Both the position numbers and the translations under genes were made by a program. A stretch of DNA of 64,000 bases from Methanoregula sp. GTDB taxonomy: Archaea; Halobacteriota; Methanomicrobia; Methanomicrobiales; Methanospirillaceae. The notes beneath the pieces are model-generated. The model made no database searches. It had not been told where the DNA came from and saw only the letters and a list, made by a program, of their open reading frames with translations. The stretch lies in assembly GCF_028712425.1 (NCBI RefSeq), contig NZ_JAQTQD010000006.1, forward strand, positions 62,001-126,000, read 5' to 3'. Below are positions 8,524-16,659 of the stretch, one piece after another (position 1 is the first letter of the stretch; each line of letters opens with the position of its first letter).

Positions 8524-10236
8524 CTACACTTGTGTTGCATCAACCTCGATTGCATACGGGTTCGGGACAAAGTGGTGCCCGAGCGCTTCGTAGTTGGCCT
8601 GCGTTATGCTGTAATACTTGACGAACTTCTCGTTGATGTCGCGGGCAACCTGCGGGTTCTCCTTTGCCTTGACGTTGACCCAGAGGGTGCGCTTGTTGCC
8701 ATTGCTGACAATCTCGCCATTGTTGACAACCTGGACGCCGCTCTTGAAGAACGCGGCGCAGCGGGAAAACGCCTTCTCGATATCGTCGGGGTTTGCCACC
8801 GGCTTGTCGGGGTTGATGTTGTAGATGGCAACATCGGCGTCCATACCGGGCTTCAAACCTCCGCACATGGCGGCAAGGCCGAGGGACTTTGCGGGCCCTG
8901 CGCGGGTCATCTGGGCGAGCTCGTAGAGCGAGATCTCGCGGTCGAGCGTGCCGATGGCGGTCTGGGAGAGAACCTTGTCCTTGTGCTTGAAGGACTCGAT
9001 CTGCTGCTTCCGCGCCTTCTCGGACATCAGCCACTTATACACACGGGGGTACCGGGTGAACGGGCCGGCATTCGGGTGGTCGGTCGTGATGTAGCAGCGC
9101 ATCGGGTCTTTCATCATGAGGGCGATCTCAAGCCCGATTGCCCACTGGATGGCACAGACCGAGATTGACGGGCTGTAGATGTACGGGACAACACCGGCTG
9201 CCGTCTCGAGCTCAACATCGACATTTGCCCACTTGAGGTGGTTGAGGCCGGTGAGGTGGTGCTCGAACGGGCCGTCGGCAGTCATCGTGGTGGTCTCGTC
9301 AAGGGTGACGTTACCGGTATCGATGGTGATGTTCTTGTTCTTGTTGACGTAGTCGGTGACTTCCTTGGCCTTTGACTCAAAGTCGCCCCAGTTGGTTCCG
9401 CCATAGGAGTGGAACTGGGTGTGGGTGAGGTGCAGGACCTGCTCACGGCCGAACTTGTTCTTTGCCTTGATGCCCTCGGCGAGCTTCATGGTGTCGAGCG
9501 TGGTCTCGTAGCAGCCGGGGTTCCCGAGGTTGTTCGGGTGGATGTGCATCGAGTGCGGGAGGCCGAGATACTCGTTGGCCTCGATGAGTCCCTTCACGAT
9601 TTCAGCAGGAGTGATATCGAAGTACGGGACAGGGTCGTTCACCGTGAGGCAGTTCAGGCCCCAGCCCCAGGCTTCGGTGCCACCGGGGTTGACGACCTTG
9701 AGTGCGTATCCCTTGGTGACATTGAGGAGCCAGGCACAGTATGCCGCAGTGTTCTCGATCTCGTGGTTCTTGAGGTACTCGAGGACGAACCAGTTGTTCC
9801 CGAAGACCGGGAATGCGCCCTCATCGATGATCGGCGTGTCGCGGATCTCCTCGTGAACGTGGCGGGAGAAGAGCGGGGGCATTGCGGCTTCCATGGCCAC
9901 GGCAAATCCCATCTTTGCATACTCGTACCCGGTCTTGAAGGTGGTCGGAATCGAAGCGCCGCCGCCCATCCGCTCCTTTCCTTTCGTGGGCGTGCAGCTG
10001 AAGAGCTTGTCCTCGGGCCGGTAGATGCGGCCGAGGTTGACCTTGGGGCCTGCAACATGGGCGTGGATCTCAACCGCACCTGCCATGACGGTTTTGTCCT
10101 TGGCGTCGATGACCTTTGCTGAGGACCCTACCTTGTCAACGATCTTCCCGTCCTTGATGCAGATATCTTTCTTGTCGCCCTTGATGCCCTGGACGGGGTC
10201 AAAGACATGACCGTTCTTGATGATGTATTCCGACAT
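8524..10236 (-). CDS. fwdA: Formylmethanofuran dehydrogenase subunit A (operon 1)
   Basis: A 570-residue amidohydrolase-fold subunit that condenses formate with methanofuran at a dinuclear metal site. Metal ligands are visible as HAH (His58, His60), the probable carboxylated Lys180 in ALKVVNPGG, HIH (His231, His233), the THTQFHSYGG stretch, and the Asp of TTDHPNAGPF. The length matches copy 3 exactly and copy 2 within six residues. It follows fwdB with a one-base gap. By eye it is closer to copy 3 than to copy 2. It acts in the cytoplasm in the first step of CO2 reduction. Confidence 0.97.
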   Translation of the reverse strand: MSEYIIKNGHVFDPVQGIKGDKKDICIKDGKIVDKVGSSAKVIDAKDKTVMAGAVEIHAHVAGPKVNLGRIYRPEDKLFSCTPTKGKERMGGGASIPTTFKTGYEYAKMGFAVAMEAAMPPLFSRHVHEEIRDTPIIDEGAFPVFGNNWFVLEYLKNHEIENTAAYCAWLLNVTKGYALKVVNPGGTEAWGWGLNCLTVNDPVPYFDITPAEIVKGLIEANEYLGLPHSMHIHPNNLGNPGCYETTLDTMKLAEGIKAKNKFGREQVLHLTHTQFHSYGGTNWGDFESKAKEVTDYVNKNKNITIDTGNVTLDETTTMTADGPFEHHLTGLNHLKWANVDVELETAAGVVPYIYSPSISVCAIQWAIGLEIALMMKDPMRCYITTDHPNAGPFTRYPRVYKWLMSEKARKQQIESFKHKDKVLSQTAIGTLDREISLYELAQMTRAGPAKSLGLAAMCGGLKPGMDADVAIYNINPDKPVANPDDIEKAFSRCAAFFKSGVQVVNNGEIVSNGNKRTLWVNVKAKENPQVARDINEKFVKYYSITQANYEALGHHFVPNPYAIEVDATQV

Positions 10237-10237
10237 G

Positions 10238-11554
10238 TTATGCTACCCCCTTCAGCTTCTTTAACCGGTCACAGACCATGGTAAGGAACTCAAGATCCGT
10301 CTTCATGCCCTCGGGCGGTTCGACAACCTTGCGGCAGTCGATCGGGACATTGTCCATACGGTAGCAGTTGCCACCGGTCTCGACACCGTTGAAGGCAACG
10401 GGGACGTGGAGCTTGGAGACACCAGAGGTCGGGGTCATGTGCGGATCAATACAGACCGAGTCGACTTTTGCGATCTGCTTGACAGCGCTGATCGGGAAGT
10501 GTGCTCCCGGGTCGCTGCCAATGGTGAACATGGCGTCGATCTCGCCACGCAGGAGGAGATCGATCGAGCTGGAGTCGCCTGGATTATAGCGGGCAAAGCC
10601 GCGGGTGAGGTCTACCGAGTACGGGAACCCGAACTGCCAGGCAAAGACTTCTCCGGAGCCGGTAACATTGTAGTGGCCCCGCATCGGCATGATCGAGTAC
10701 TTGGTGTGCTCGTTGAGATCTTTGGTGAGCGCGATTGCCGCATCGATGTTGTGGTTCTTGGAGAGGGACTGGGTAACACCCATACCGAAGAAGATGATGC
10801 CGAACCGGCCGCTCTTTAAGATGTCTGCAACTTCGCGGATCTTCTCTGCGTGAATACCTGCCACTACATCCGGGAGCCACTCGCCTTTGAGGGCAACACG
10901 GAAGGCGTCAAGGAGCTCATAGTCGCGACCCTGTTCGATCTGCAGGTGGACATCGGCCATCTTGGCGGTGTCGGTGCAGCGGGGGTCAACGACCACAAGC
11001 TTGCGGCTCATCTGTCCCTTGCCGGTGAAGAATCCGCGGGGGAAGATAGAGTAGCGGGACATGTGCCGGGGGTGGGCGTGGGCCGGATTGCAGCCCCAGA
11101 AGATGATCCGGTCGGCACGGTTCTTGACCTCACCAAGCGTACAGCTCGGGAGACCGATATCCTGCACGGCAATGAGGGTTGTTCCGTGGCAGACTGCTGC
11201 CGTGTTGTCGCAGCAGGCCTTTGCGACCTCGGCGATCTCGTTGCCTACGCACTGGGCCTCGCAGTTGGTGGAGGACCAGCCGTACATCAGGGGTTTCCTG
11301 GCCTTGGCGAGCAGCTTTGCCGTATAGTCCGCTGCCTCTTCATAGCTGATATCCTTCCAGCTGCCGTCTTCCTGCCGGAGCCTGGGCTTTGTGACCCGGT
11401 CGCTCGACTGGGAGTGGAGGAATTTCTCGGTGCCGATGACACAGGCATTTGCCACTTCGAGAAGTTTCTTGCCATCATCGGAAACGGTGACTTCGACATC
11501 GTCGCAGAGGGTGCCGCAGAACGGGCAGATTACATCGGTGATTACTTTTGTCAT
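10238..11554 (-). CDS. fwdB: Formylmethanofuran dehydrogenase subunit B, Mo/W catalytic subunit (operon 1)
   Basis: A 438-residue bis-pyranopterin subunit that reduces CO2 to formate. The cluster is held by CPFCGTLC (Cys10, 13, 17) plus Cys38 in NACVIG. The active-site Cys122 lies in VCHG, so it is a Cys rather than a Sec enzyme. It differs from copies 2 and 3 just before that site: DNTAAVCHG replaces DNCATVCHG, losing a neighbouring Cys. The start MTKVITDV was chosen because its ATG overlaps the fwdD stop by four bases and aligns with the other FwdB proteins. Whether it carries Mo or W cannot be read from the sequence. Confidence 0.96.
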   Translation of the reverse strand: MTKVITDVICPFCGTLCDDVEVTVSDDGKKLLEVANACVIGTEKFLHSQSSDRVTKPRLRQEDGSWKDISYEEAADYTAKLLAKARKPLMYGWSSTNCEAQCVGNEIAEVAKACCDNTAAVCHGTTLIAVQDIGLPSCTLGEVKNRADRIIFWGCNPAHAHPRHMSRYSIFPRGFFTGKGQMSRKLVVVDPRCTDTAKMADVHLQIEQGRDYELLDAFRVALKGEWLPDVVAGIHAEKIREVADILKSGRFGIIFFGMGVTQSLSKNHNIDAAIALTKDLNEHTKYSIMPMRGHYNVTGSGEVFAWQFGFPYSVDLTRGFARYNPGDSSSIDLLLRGEIDAMFTIGSDPGAHFPISAVKQIAKVDSVCIDPHMTPTSGVSKLHVPVAFNGVETGGNCYRMDNVPIDCRKVVEPPEGMKTDLEFLTMVCDRLKKLKGVA

Positions 11555-11958
11555 CCTACTTTCACCCCGCACTGTCTCTGGACAAGTTCTATCCCTAGGA
11601 GGACAGGCTCGTTCATTGCGATCTCAACCTTTGCGGGAGTCCCCTTGAAGGTCGGCATTCCGGTGGAGTAGGTGTTGTTGCTCACAACGGAGTTTGCCCA
11701 CGGGCCCATCGGGATAAAAGCAACGCCCGGGTGGGGTCCCTGGGTGGCCTCGATCACCTTGACAATAACGCTGCCGTAGTCGGTCGTGACCTTCACGTTG
11801 GTGTTCTTCCATGCGCCGAGTGTTTTTAAGTCGGACGGGTCCATCTCGATAATCCCGCAGGCAGTGCGGTACGAGGGCTTCTCCTTGCCGCTCTCGATTG
11901 CAACACCCTGCTGGATGGTCCTTCCGGATATCAGATTAACGCTGATTGAGTTTGCCAT
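11551..11958 (-). CDS. fwdD: Formylmethanofuran dehydrogenase subunit D (operon 1)
   Basis: A 135-residue subunit equivalent to the molybdopterin-dinucleotide-binding C-terminal domain of formate dehydrogenase, here a separate polypeptide. Features are SGRTIQQGVAIESGKEKPSY, WKNTNVKVTTDYG and FIPMGPWANSVV. The start MANSISV was chosen over an upstream ATG because it aligns with MAKIHLN and MAEKKIT of the other copies. The TGA overlaps the fwdB ATG as ATGA. It completes the pterin pocket of FwdB. Confidence 0.95.
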   Translation of the reverse strand: MANSISVNLISGRTIQQGVAIESGKEKPSYRTACGIIEMDPSDLKTLGAWKNTNVKVTTDYGSVIVKVIEATQGPHPGVAFIPMGPWANSVVSNNTYSTGMPTFKGTPAKVEIAMNEPVLLGIELVQRQCGVKVG

Positions 11959-11971
11959 GGTATTCCTCGCT

Positions 11972-12232
11972 TCAGGCCTCAGTCGGAACAACCGCTCCCT
12001 TACCGGAGAGACGGATCACGTCCATCGGGCAGGCATTCACGCAGACGCCGCAGCCGGCACAGAGCTCGGCCTTGACATCGAGGTGGATCGACTTGCCGTT
12101 CTTCACGGCATAGATCTTCTCCTTGGTTGCCGGGTCCACGGTGTATAGCTCAAGGGCATCAACCGGGCATGCGATGACGCAGTTGCCACAACCGGTGCAT
12201 CGCTCCATGTTTACATGTACAGAAAACGCCAT
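11972..12232 (-). CDS. fwdG: Two-cluster ferredoxin subunit of formylmethanofuran dehydrogenase (operon 1)
   Basis: An 86-residue 2[4Fe-4S] ferredoxin with CTGCGNCVIACP and CAGCGVCVNACP, separated by an insert containing the DPATKEKIYAVKNGKS segment. The start MAFSVHVNMERC is shared with both other copies. It is the first gene of the operon and passes low-potential electrons to FwdB. The bases before its ATG, GTGTGTGATACGC, belong to a leader motif shared by all three fwd operons. Confidence 0.93.
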   Translation of the reverse strand: MAFSVHVNMERCTGCGNCVIACPVDALELYTVDPATKEKIYAVKNGKSIHLDVKAELCAGCGVCVNACPMDVIRLSGKGAVVPTEA

Positions 12233-12559
12233 GCGTATCACACACACTGTCGTCGTAAAATTATGATTTCCCGGCTAGTTAGTTAAAGGTTTCCAAATGA
12301 ACAATCATACAACTTCATTAAATTAGGTTTATCAACAATTTTTTTGAGTTGCATGTACTTAACCTATGACGGAAAACAGATCGGATCTTTCCAGGGTTCC
12401 GGGGCTGAAATGAAGATACTCCCCATTGAATATAATCTCATTTGCCGGAAAAAGTTAACCATAATTCATTGATTACGGGAGAGTCTAGTGAAGAATCCAG
12501 AAATTATGAGCGTCCCGGGCAAATGATGGCTGAAAATCGGTTGATTCCCGGGATCCGTC
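12233..12559 (-). promoter_or_regulatory. Intergenic region holding the fwd operon 1 promoter
   Basis: These 327 bases hold no convincing gene. On the minus strand an ACCTTTAACTAAC segment near 12277-12290 is the best TATA candidate for fwdG, giving a leader of about 30 bases. The rest is AT-rich near fwdG (for example TTAAATTAGG at 12318-12327) and then grades into the 3' flank of the MoeA-PBP gene. No convincing operator repeat was seen. Confidence 0.4.
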
Positions 12560-14419
12560 TCAGGGATTGCCGGGCCGGATCCGCCCGGTCTCCCGGGTCT
12601 CATATCCCCCAAGTATGCCAAGAATGGCCGCGAATTTGGGTGAGCGCACTGCACCGATCAGCGCACGTACCCGCGGATCATTCTCATGTTCTTTCCGGAA
12701 TGCGAGTTCGTACCGTTCGCTGGCAACTGGCACGAACGGCAGCCCGAGTGCCTTTGCCGCACTGTACACACAAAGGCCGGCATCCGCTTCGCCGCTTTTG
12801 ACTGCAAGGGCGACGGCGATGTGCGTTGTCACCTCGCGTTCATACCCGGGAATCGATGCCGGATCGATACCGGCTTTCTTCAGTTCGTGATCGAGAAGCA
12901 TCCGGGTCCCCGATCCTTTCTGGCGGTTGATGAACGACCGGCCCGGGAGATTCGCAAAAGAAATGCCGTCCCGCGAAACAACTCCCTGCTGCCGTTCTGC
13001 AATACAGAGAAGGTCGACTGAAGTTTCGGGCAGGTATTTCCGGATATACTCAGTGTTATACGACCCGTCATCCGCGAGTAGATGGGTCGGGGCCATATGG
13101 CATTCGTTCTTCCTGAGAGCGAGGATCCCTCCCATGCTCCCGATATGCGTTGAAAGGAGGGAAACGCCAGCGGGGCGGATCAGGTCCGCAAGGTAATCGA
13201 GCACCGGGTCATGGCTGCCGGTAATGATGAGGGCATTCTTTACCTCCTCAACCGGGACCATCAGCCGGGCATCAACCTCATCGCCCGCATCGTACCCTTC
13301 CGAGATGCGGGGCAAGCGGAGATACGAGTTGGCCCGGATAGCAGCCATCTGGACCCCGGCACCCTTGGACTGCGGCGAGACCACCCAGCGCCCTCCCACA
13401 TTTCCCAGCGTGCAGAGCACGAACTCGTCAGAGCCGACCTCTTTGGGGAGGGAACTGGTGACCTGTGCCCGTATCGTTACCGGCTCAGGGACATGCAGGC
13501 CGTACTGACGCAGGAACGGGAGGACGAGTTCGCGGAGCACGGTCAGGGCAGAGAGTGGATAGCCCGGGAGCCCGAAGACCGGCTTTCCCTGGACCTTCCC
13601 GATAATAGCCGGCTTCCCGGGCTTGGTGGCAATCCCGTGAATGAGCACCACACCAAGATCACCAATCACGTCGGCAGTGAAATCCCGGGTCCCTGCGGAT
13701 GAACCGGCAGAAACAATAACGATGTCGTTTTCCCGGACCGCGGTTGCAATGGCGTCCCGGATCTTCTCTTTGACATCCTCGACAAAGGGGTAGCGCGTGC
13801 AGGTTGCTCCTGCCTCTTCGAGCATCGCTTTTGCCATGACGGTGTTGCTCTCTACAACCTGCCCCGGCTTCGGACGTGTCCCGGCAGCAACGAGTTCGCT
13901 CCCGGTCGGGACAAGCCCGATACGTACGGTGATGACATCAATTCCCGTAATCCCGTACGTGCCGAGTCCACCCGTCTCATGGGGGCGGATGCGATGGCGG
14001 GAGGTCATGACCATCTCGGACTCGGCAAGGTCCTCACCGGCCGGCCGGACATGCTGCCAGGGGCTCGCGGATTTCCGGATGGTATACTTCCCATCCGCTT
14101 CCCAGACATCCTCGATCATGATCACGGCATCGTATCCCGGGGGAACAACATTGCCGGTATTGAGGCGCACAGCCTGCGACAGGGTAACCGGATGCTGCTC
14201 GGACGCATCCCGGGTTTCGGCACTGACAACCGCGATGCCGTCCATTGCCGAGACATGGATCTCCGGTACCGAGTACTTCGCAAAGATCGGGCTGGCAGTT
14301 ATCCGGCCGGCAGCGTTTTCCAGCGGGACCGTCATTACCGAAGGGGCATTTGGAAACTCGCGGGAAAGAAGCAACAGGGTATCGTCAAGCGACTGCACCT
14401 GCAAATACCGTTTTACCAT
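12560..14419 (-). CDS. moeA: MoeA-type molybdopterin molybdenumtransferase fused to periplasmic-binding-like domain
   Basis: A 619-residue two-domain protein. Residues 1 to about 400 are MoeA: SAMDGIAV, PTGSELV near 185, the VSAGSSAGTRDF motif and LPGYPLSA near 300. Residues from about 410 resemble the type-2 periplasmic-binding fold of LysR-type or PBP-like proteins (GSHDPVLDYL, then ARF-like SFINRQKGSGTR). Such fusions are thought to sense molybdate or tungstate or deliver it to the transferase. The start MVKRYLQV aligns with the second copy at 37634. It overlaps the stop of the upstream moeA by seven bases. It inserts Mo or W into pterin for Fdh and Fwd. Confidence 0.93.
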   Translation of the reverse strand: MVKRYLQVQSLDDTLLLLSREFPNAPSVMTVPLENAAGRITASPIFAKYSVPEIHVSAMDGIAVVSAETRDASEQHPVTLSQAVRLNTGNVVPPGYDAVIMIEDVWEADGKYTIRKSASPWQHVRPAGEDLAESEMVMTSRHRIRPHETGGLGTYGITGIDVITVRIGLVPTGSELVAAGTRPKPGQVVESNTVMAKAMLEEAGATCTRYPFVEDVKEKIRDAIATAVRENDIVIVSAGSSAGTRDFTADVIGDLGVVLIHGIATKPGKPAIIGKVQGKPVFGLPGYPLSALTVLRELVLPFLRQYGLHVPEPVTIRAQVTSSLPKEVGSDEFVLCTLGNVGGRWVVSPQSKGAGVQMAAIRANSYLRLPRISEGYDAGDEVDARLMVPVEEVKNALIITGSHDPVLDYLADLIRPAGVSLLSTHIGSMGGILALRKNECHMAPTHLLADDGSYNTEYIRKYLPETSVDLLCIAERQQGVVSRDGISFANLPGRSFINRQKGSGTRMLLDHELKKAGIDPASIPGYEREVTTHIAVALAVKSGEADAGLCVYSAAKALGLPFVPVASERYELAFRKEHENDPRVRALIGAVRSPKFAAILGILGGYETRETGRIRPGNP

Positions 14420-15624
14420 AAGATCACCTCGACACCGCACCCTTTCTCAAGCCCCTCGTACCCTGCCGGGATACGGATGAGCCCGTCGCTCTTCACCAGG
14501 GTGTTGAGGAGCCCGGACTTGCCAAAGAGCGGCGTCGCAATGCCGTCTTTTACCATAACACGGACATATTCTTCACGCCCGCGCTGGGAGGGAACATTCT
14601 CGCTGAGCGTTGCGTTCACCGTCCGGAGAAGAGGCACCTCCTGCCCGAGCAGGGCGTCGAGCAGGGGGCGGACGATGGCGATCAGGACAACATATGCTGA
14701 TGCCGGGTGGCCCGGCAGGCCGAATACCGGCTTGTTGTCGATCCTTCCAATAATCGTCGGCTTGCCCGGGGCGATGGCGATACCGTGCACCAGCACTTCA
14801 CCCTTTGAGGCGATGACTGCAGCAGTCATATCGCGGTCGTCCTTGGAACTGCCTCCCGAGAGGATCACAACGTCGCATTCCAGGACGGCACGCTCAATAA
14901 CAGCTTCAAATGCACTGCGTTCATCCTTCACGATACCATAGAGGCGGGGGACACAACCATACCCGCCCAGCCATGCCGCAAGCATCGGGCCGTTCGCATC
15001 GCGGACCTGGCCGGGTTCCGGCACAACGTTCGCCGGCACAAGTTCATTACCGGTCGATATAATCCCGACAATGGGCTTCCCTGCCACGGCCACAGCTGCG
15101 CAGCCGCACGCTGCAAGGACTCCGGCATCCTGGGGGCTGAGCCGCCGTCCTCTCCGGAATACGACCTCACCGGAGGTAAAATCCTCGTTCCGCTGCAGGA
15201 CATTCTCCCCATGTGAGACAGGCCTTTTTACAAGAACCGTATCGCCGGCTTCCTCCGAATACTCGAGCATCACGACCGCATCTGCACCATCCGGGAGTAC
15301 GCCACCGGTCGGGATGTATACGCACTCGCCAGTTCCGACATGAAGGTCTTTCTTATCGTTCCCCATCGCGATCCGCCCGGCAGAACGGAGCAAAGCAGGG
15401 ATCGATTCGCCCGCCCCGGCCGTATCACCAGCCCGGACTGCATACCCGTCGACAACCGAACGGTTGAACCCGGGAATGTCCCTGTCGGCAGTAACATCCT
15501 GAGCCAGAACGCGGCCTGCTGACTGCTCGGCGGGAACCCGCTCGATCTTCTGTGGCCGGACTGCAAGCTTCTCCGCTATGGCCACTGCCTCTTTAACCGG
15601 GATAACTGTGAGGAACCGGCTCAT
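14413..15624 (-). CDS. moeA: Molybdopterin molybdenumtransferase MoeA
   Basis: A 403-residue stand-alone MoeA. Motifs are DIPGFNRSVVDGYAV (domain I), TGGVLPDGADAVVMLEY, STGNELV, the catalytic ILSGGSSKDDRDMT segment and GLPGHPASAYV. It catalyses insertion of molybdate or tungstate into adenylylated molybdopterin. The upstream 58-codon gene overlaps it as ATGA, and it overlaps the MoeA-PBP gene downstream, so the three form one translationally coupled operon. Two different MoeA forms side by side are common in archaea that use both Mo and W, but metal specificity cannot be read from the sequence. Confidence 0.96.
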   Translation of the reverse strand: MSRFLTVIPVKEAVAIAEKLAVRPQKIERVPAEQSAGRVLAQDVTADRDIPGFNRSVVDGYAVRAGDTAGAGESIPALLRSAGRIAMGNDKKDLHVGTGECVYIPTGGVLPDGADAVVMLEYSEEAGDTVLVKRPVSHGENVLQRNEDFTSGEVVFRRGRRLSPQDAGVLAACGCAAVAVAGKPIVGIISTGNELVPANVVPEPGQVRDANGPMLAAWLGGYGCVPRLYGIVKDERSAFEAVIERAVLECDVVILSGGSSKDDRDMTAAVIASKGEVLVHGIAIAPGKPTIIGRIDNKPVFGLPGHPASAYVVLIAIVRPLLDALLGQEVPLLRTVNATLSENVPSQRGREEYVRVMVKDGIATPLFGKSGLLNTLVKSDGLIRIPAGYEGLEKGCGVEVILW

Positions 15625-15797
15625 TTAAAGCAGCCCAGCTGGCAGCCCCGAATCTTGATCCGGTTCTTCGTGCAGAACTCCCCCACTTCATGGATGGGGA
15701 CACCTGCCTTTTTACTCAGGGCAAATGCCTGGGGACAAGTAATCTCCTGTGAGATGCCGGCATCCTTCAATGCTTCTGCAATCTTCTCGTCACTCAT
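15621..15797 (-). CDS. 58-residue Cys-rich protein heading the moeA operon
   Basis: A short gene read directly from the minus strand: ATG at 15797 and TGA at 15621-15623, overlapping the moeA start as ATGA. The product begins MSDEKIAEALKDAGISQ and ends IRGCQLGCFK. Cys are at 20, 43, 52 and 56. The first half looks like a small helix-turn-helix (ALSKKAGVPIHEVGEF), and the CX8CX3C ending could bind a metal or cluster. The overlap with moeA and the clean codon structure make it a real gene. A metal-sensing DNA-binding protein or a Mo/W chaperone is possible; I do not recognise the family with certainty. Confidence 0.75.
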   Translation of the reverse strand: MSDEKIAEALKDAGISQEITCPQAFALSKKAGVPIHEVGEFCTKNRIKIRGCQLGCFK

Positions 15798-15926
15798 GAG
15801 TCTTCGTATTCTGATTATCTCCTGATCAGGTATACCCCTTATGGATCAGGATTATGGTCCGCCGTGTCCCGTGATATCCTGGTACATTAAAAAGATGTAT
15901 GTAGGAACAGACGAAATCACATGATC

Positions 15927-16097
15927 ATGGCGGAAAAACCAAAATGCGATCGGTGCGGCTGTGAAGCGATCGGCTTCCAGTCTATGGAGGGAGGTTTTGA
16001 ATATGTCTGCAAGGATCATGCCGACAGCCTGCTCCTTGCCCTCAAACCCGGCGAGAAGAAGACCTACGGGGTCTGTTACCTTGAACGATACCCCTGA
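15927..16097 (+). CDS. Tiny zinc-finger protein, tandem copy A
   Basis: A 56-residue gene (MAEKPKCDRCGCEAIGFQ...) with a CX2C knuckle (CDRCGC), then YVCKDHAD and a VCYLER ending. It is clearly homologous along its length to the next gene (copy B): both have CEAIG/KDAIG, YVCKDHADS, LLALKPGEK and CYLER. An in-frame ATG lies six bases upstream (15921). The Cys/His pattern suggests one structural zinc site. The function is unknown. Confidence 0.7.
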   Translation: MAEKPKCDRCGCEAIGFQSMEGGFEYVCKDHADSLLLALKPGEKKTYGVCYLERYP

Positions 16098-16166
16098 TGC
16101 TGATGAGTACCTTCCCTGCACGGCAGAGCCCGCGCCATTACTAAGACACTTCCGGTGAACCTGACC

Positions 16167-16352
16167 ATGGCTGAGAACCATAAATGCGAACAGTGCGGCA
16201 AAGATGCCATCGGCCTCCAGTCGCTGGGATTCTGCGTCTCCTATGTATGCAAAGACCATGCCGACAGTTCCCTTCTCGCGCTCAAACCCGGTGAAAAGAG
16301 AGCATACGAATATTGCTACCTCGAACGGTTCGATGCACCAGATGAGAAATAA
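16167..16352 (+). CDS. Tiny zinc-finger protein, tandem copy B
   Basis: A 61-residue protein (MAENHKCEQCGKDAIG...) with the CX2C knuckle CEQCGK, the YVCKDHADSS segment and YCYLERFDAPDEK at the end. It lies 69 bases after its paralogue and is a tandem duplicate. A GTG start 12 bases upstream is possible, but the ATG at 16167 matches the start of copy A. It lies between the moeA operon and the third fdhAB, so a role in the same metal or redox network is possible but unproven. Confidence 0.72.
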   Translation: MAENHKCEQCGKDAIGLQSLGFCVSYVCKDHADSSLLALKPGEKRAYEYCYLERFDAPDEK

Positions 16353-16659
16353 TTTTTGAAAATGCCCATGGCTGAAGGCACTGCTGCGACCTGAAACAAT
16401 TCAGAACAACTTTTTTGGATCAGAAAAGCCCGTTCACCGGATCGATCCTGCCCGGACGATATTCTGGAACCGGGACAGGATGTACCGCACAGGATATTTC
16501 CGCTGGTTTTGCAGTACCCGGGTAAAGAGGGGTGAGTCAGGTATATACGAAAGGCCCAGAGGTGATCTGTGAGTGTGGCCTTCCCGTATACGATCCGTTG
16601 TCAGTTGCTGATGCAACCCGTCCCGGAGTTCTACCTGACCCACCTCACGCGTAAAAAAA
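16353..16659. other. Intergenic region with an imperfect long inverted repeat
   Basis: No gene is supported here. An imperfect inverted repeat pairs 16541-16556 (GTATATACGAAAGGCC) with 16577-16591 (GGCCTTCCCGTATAC) around a loop of about 20 bases. A T-run follows the fdhB stop on the minus strand (AAAAAAA at about 16655 on plus) and is the likely fdhB terminator. The hairpin could be a regulatory RNA structure or the scar of a lost gene. Confidence 0.35.
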
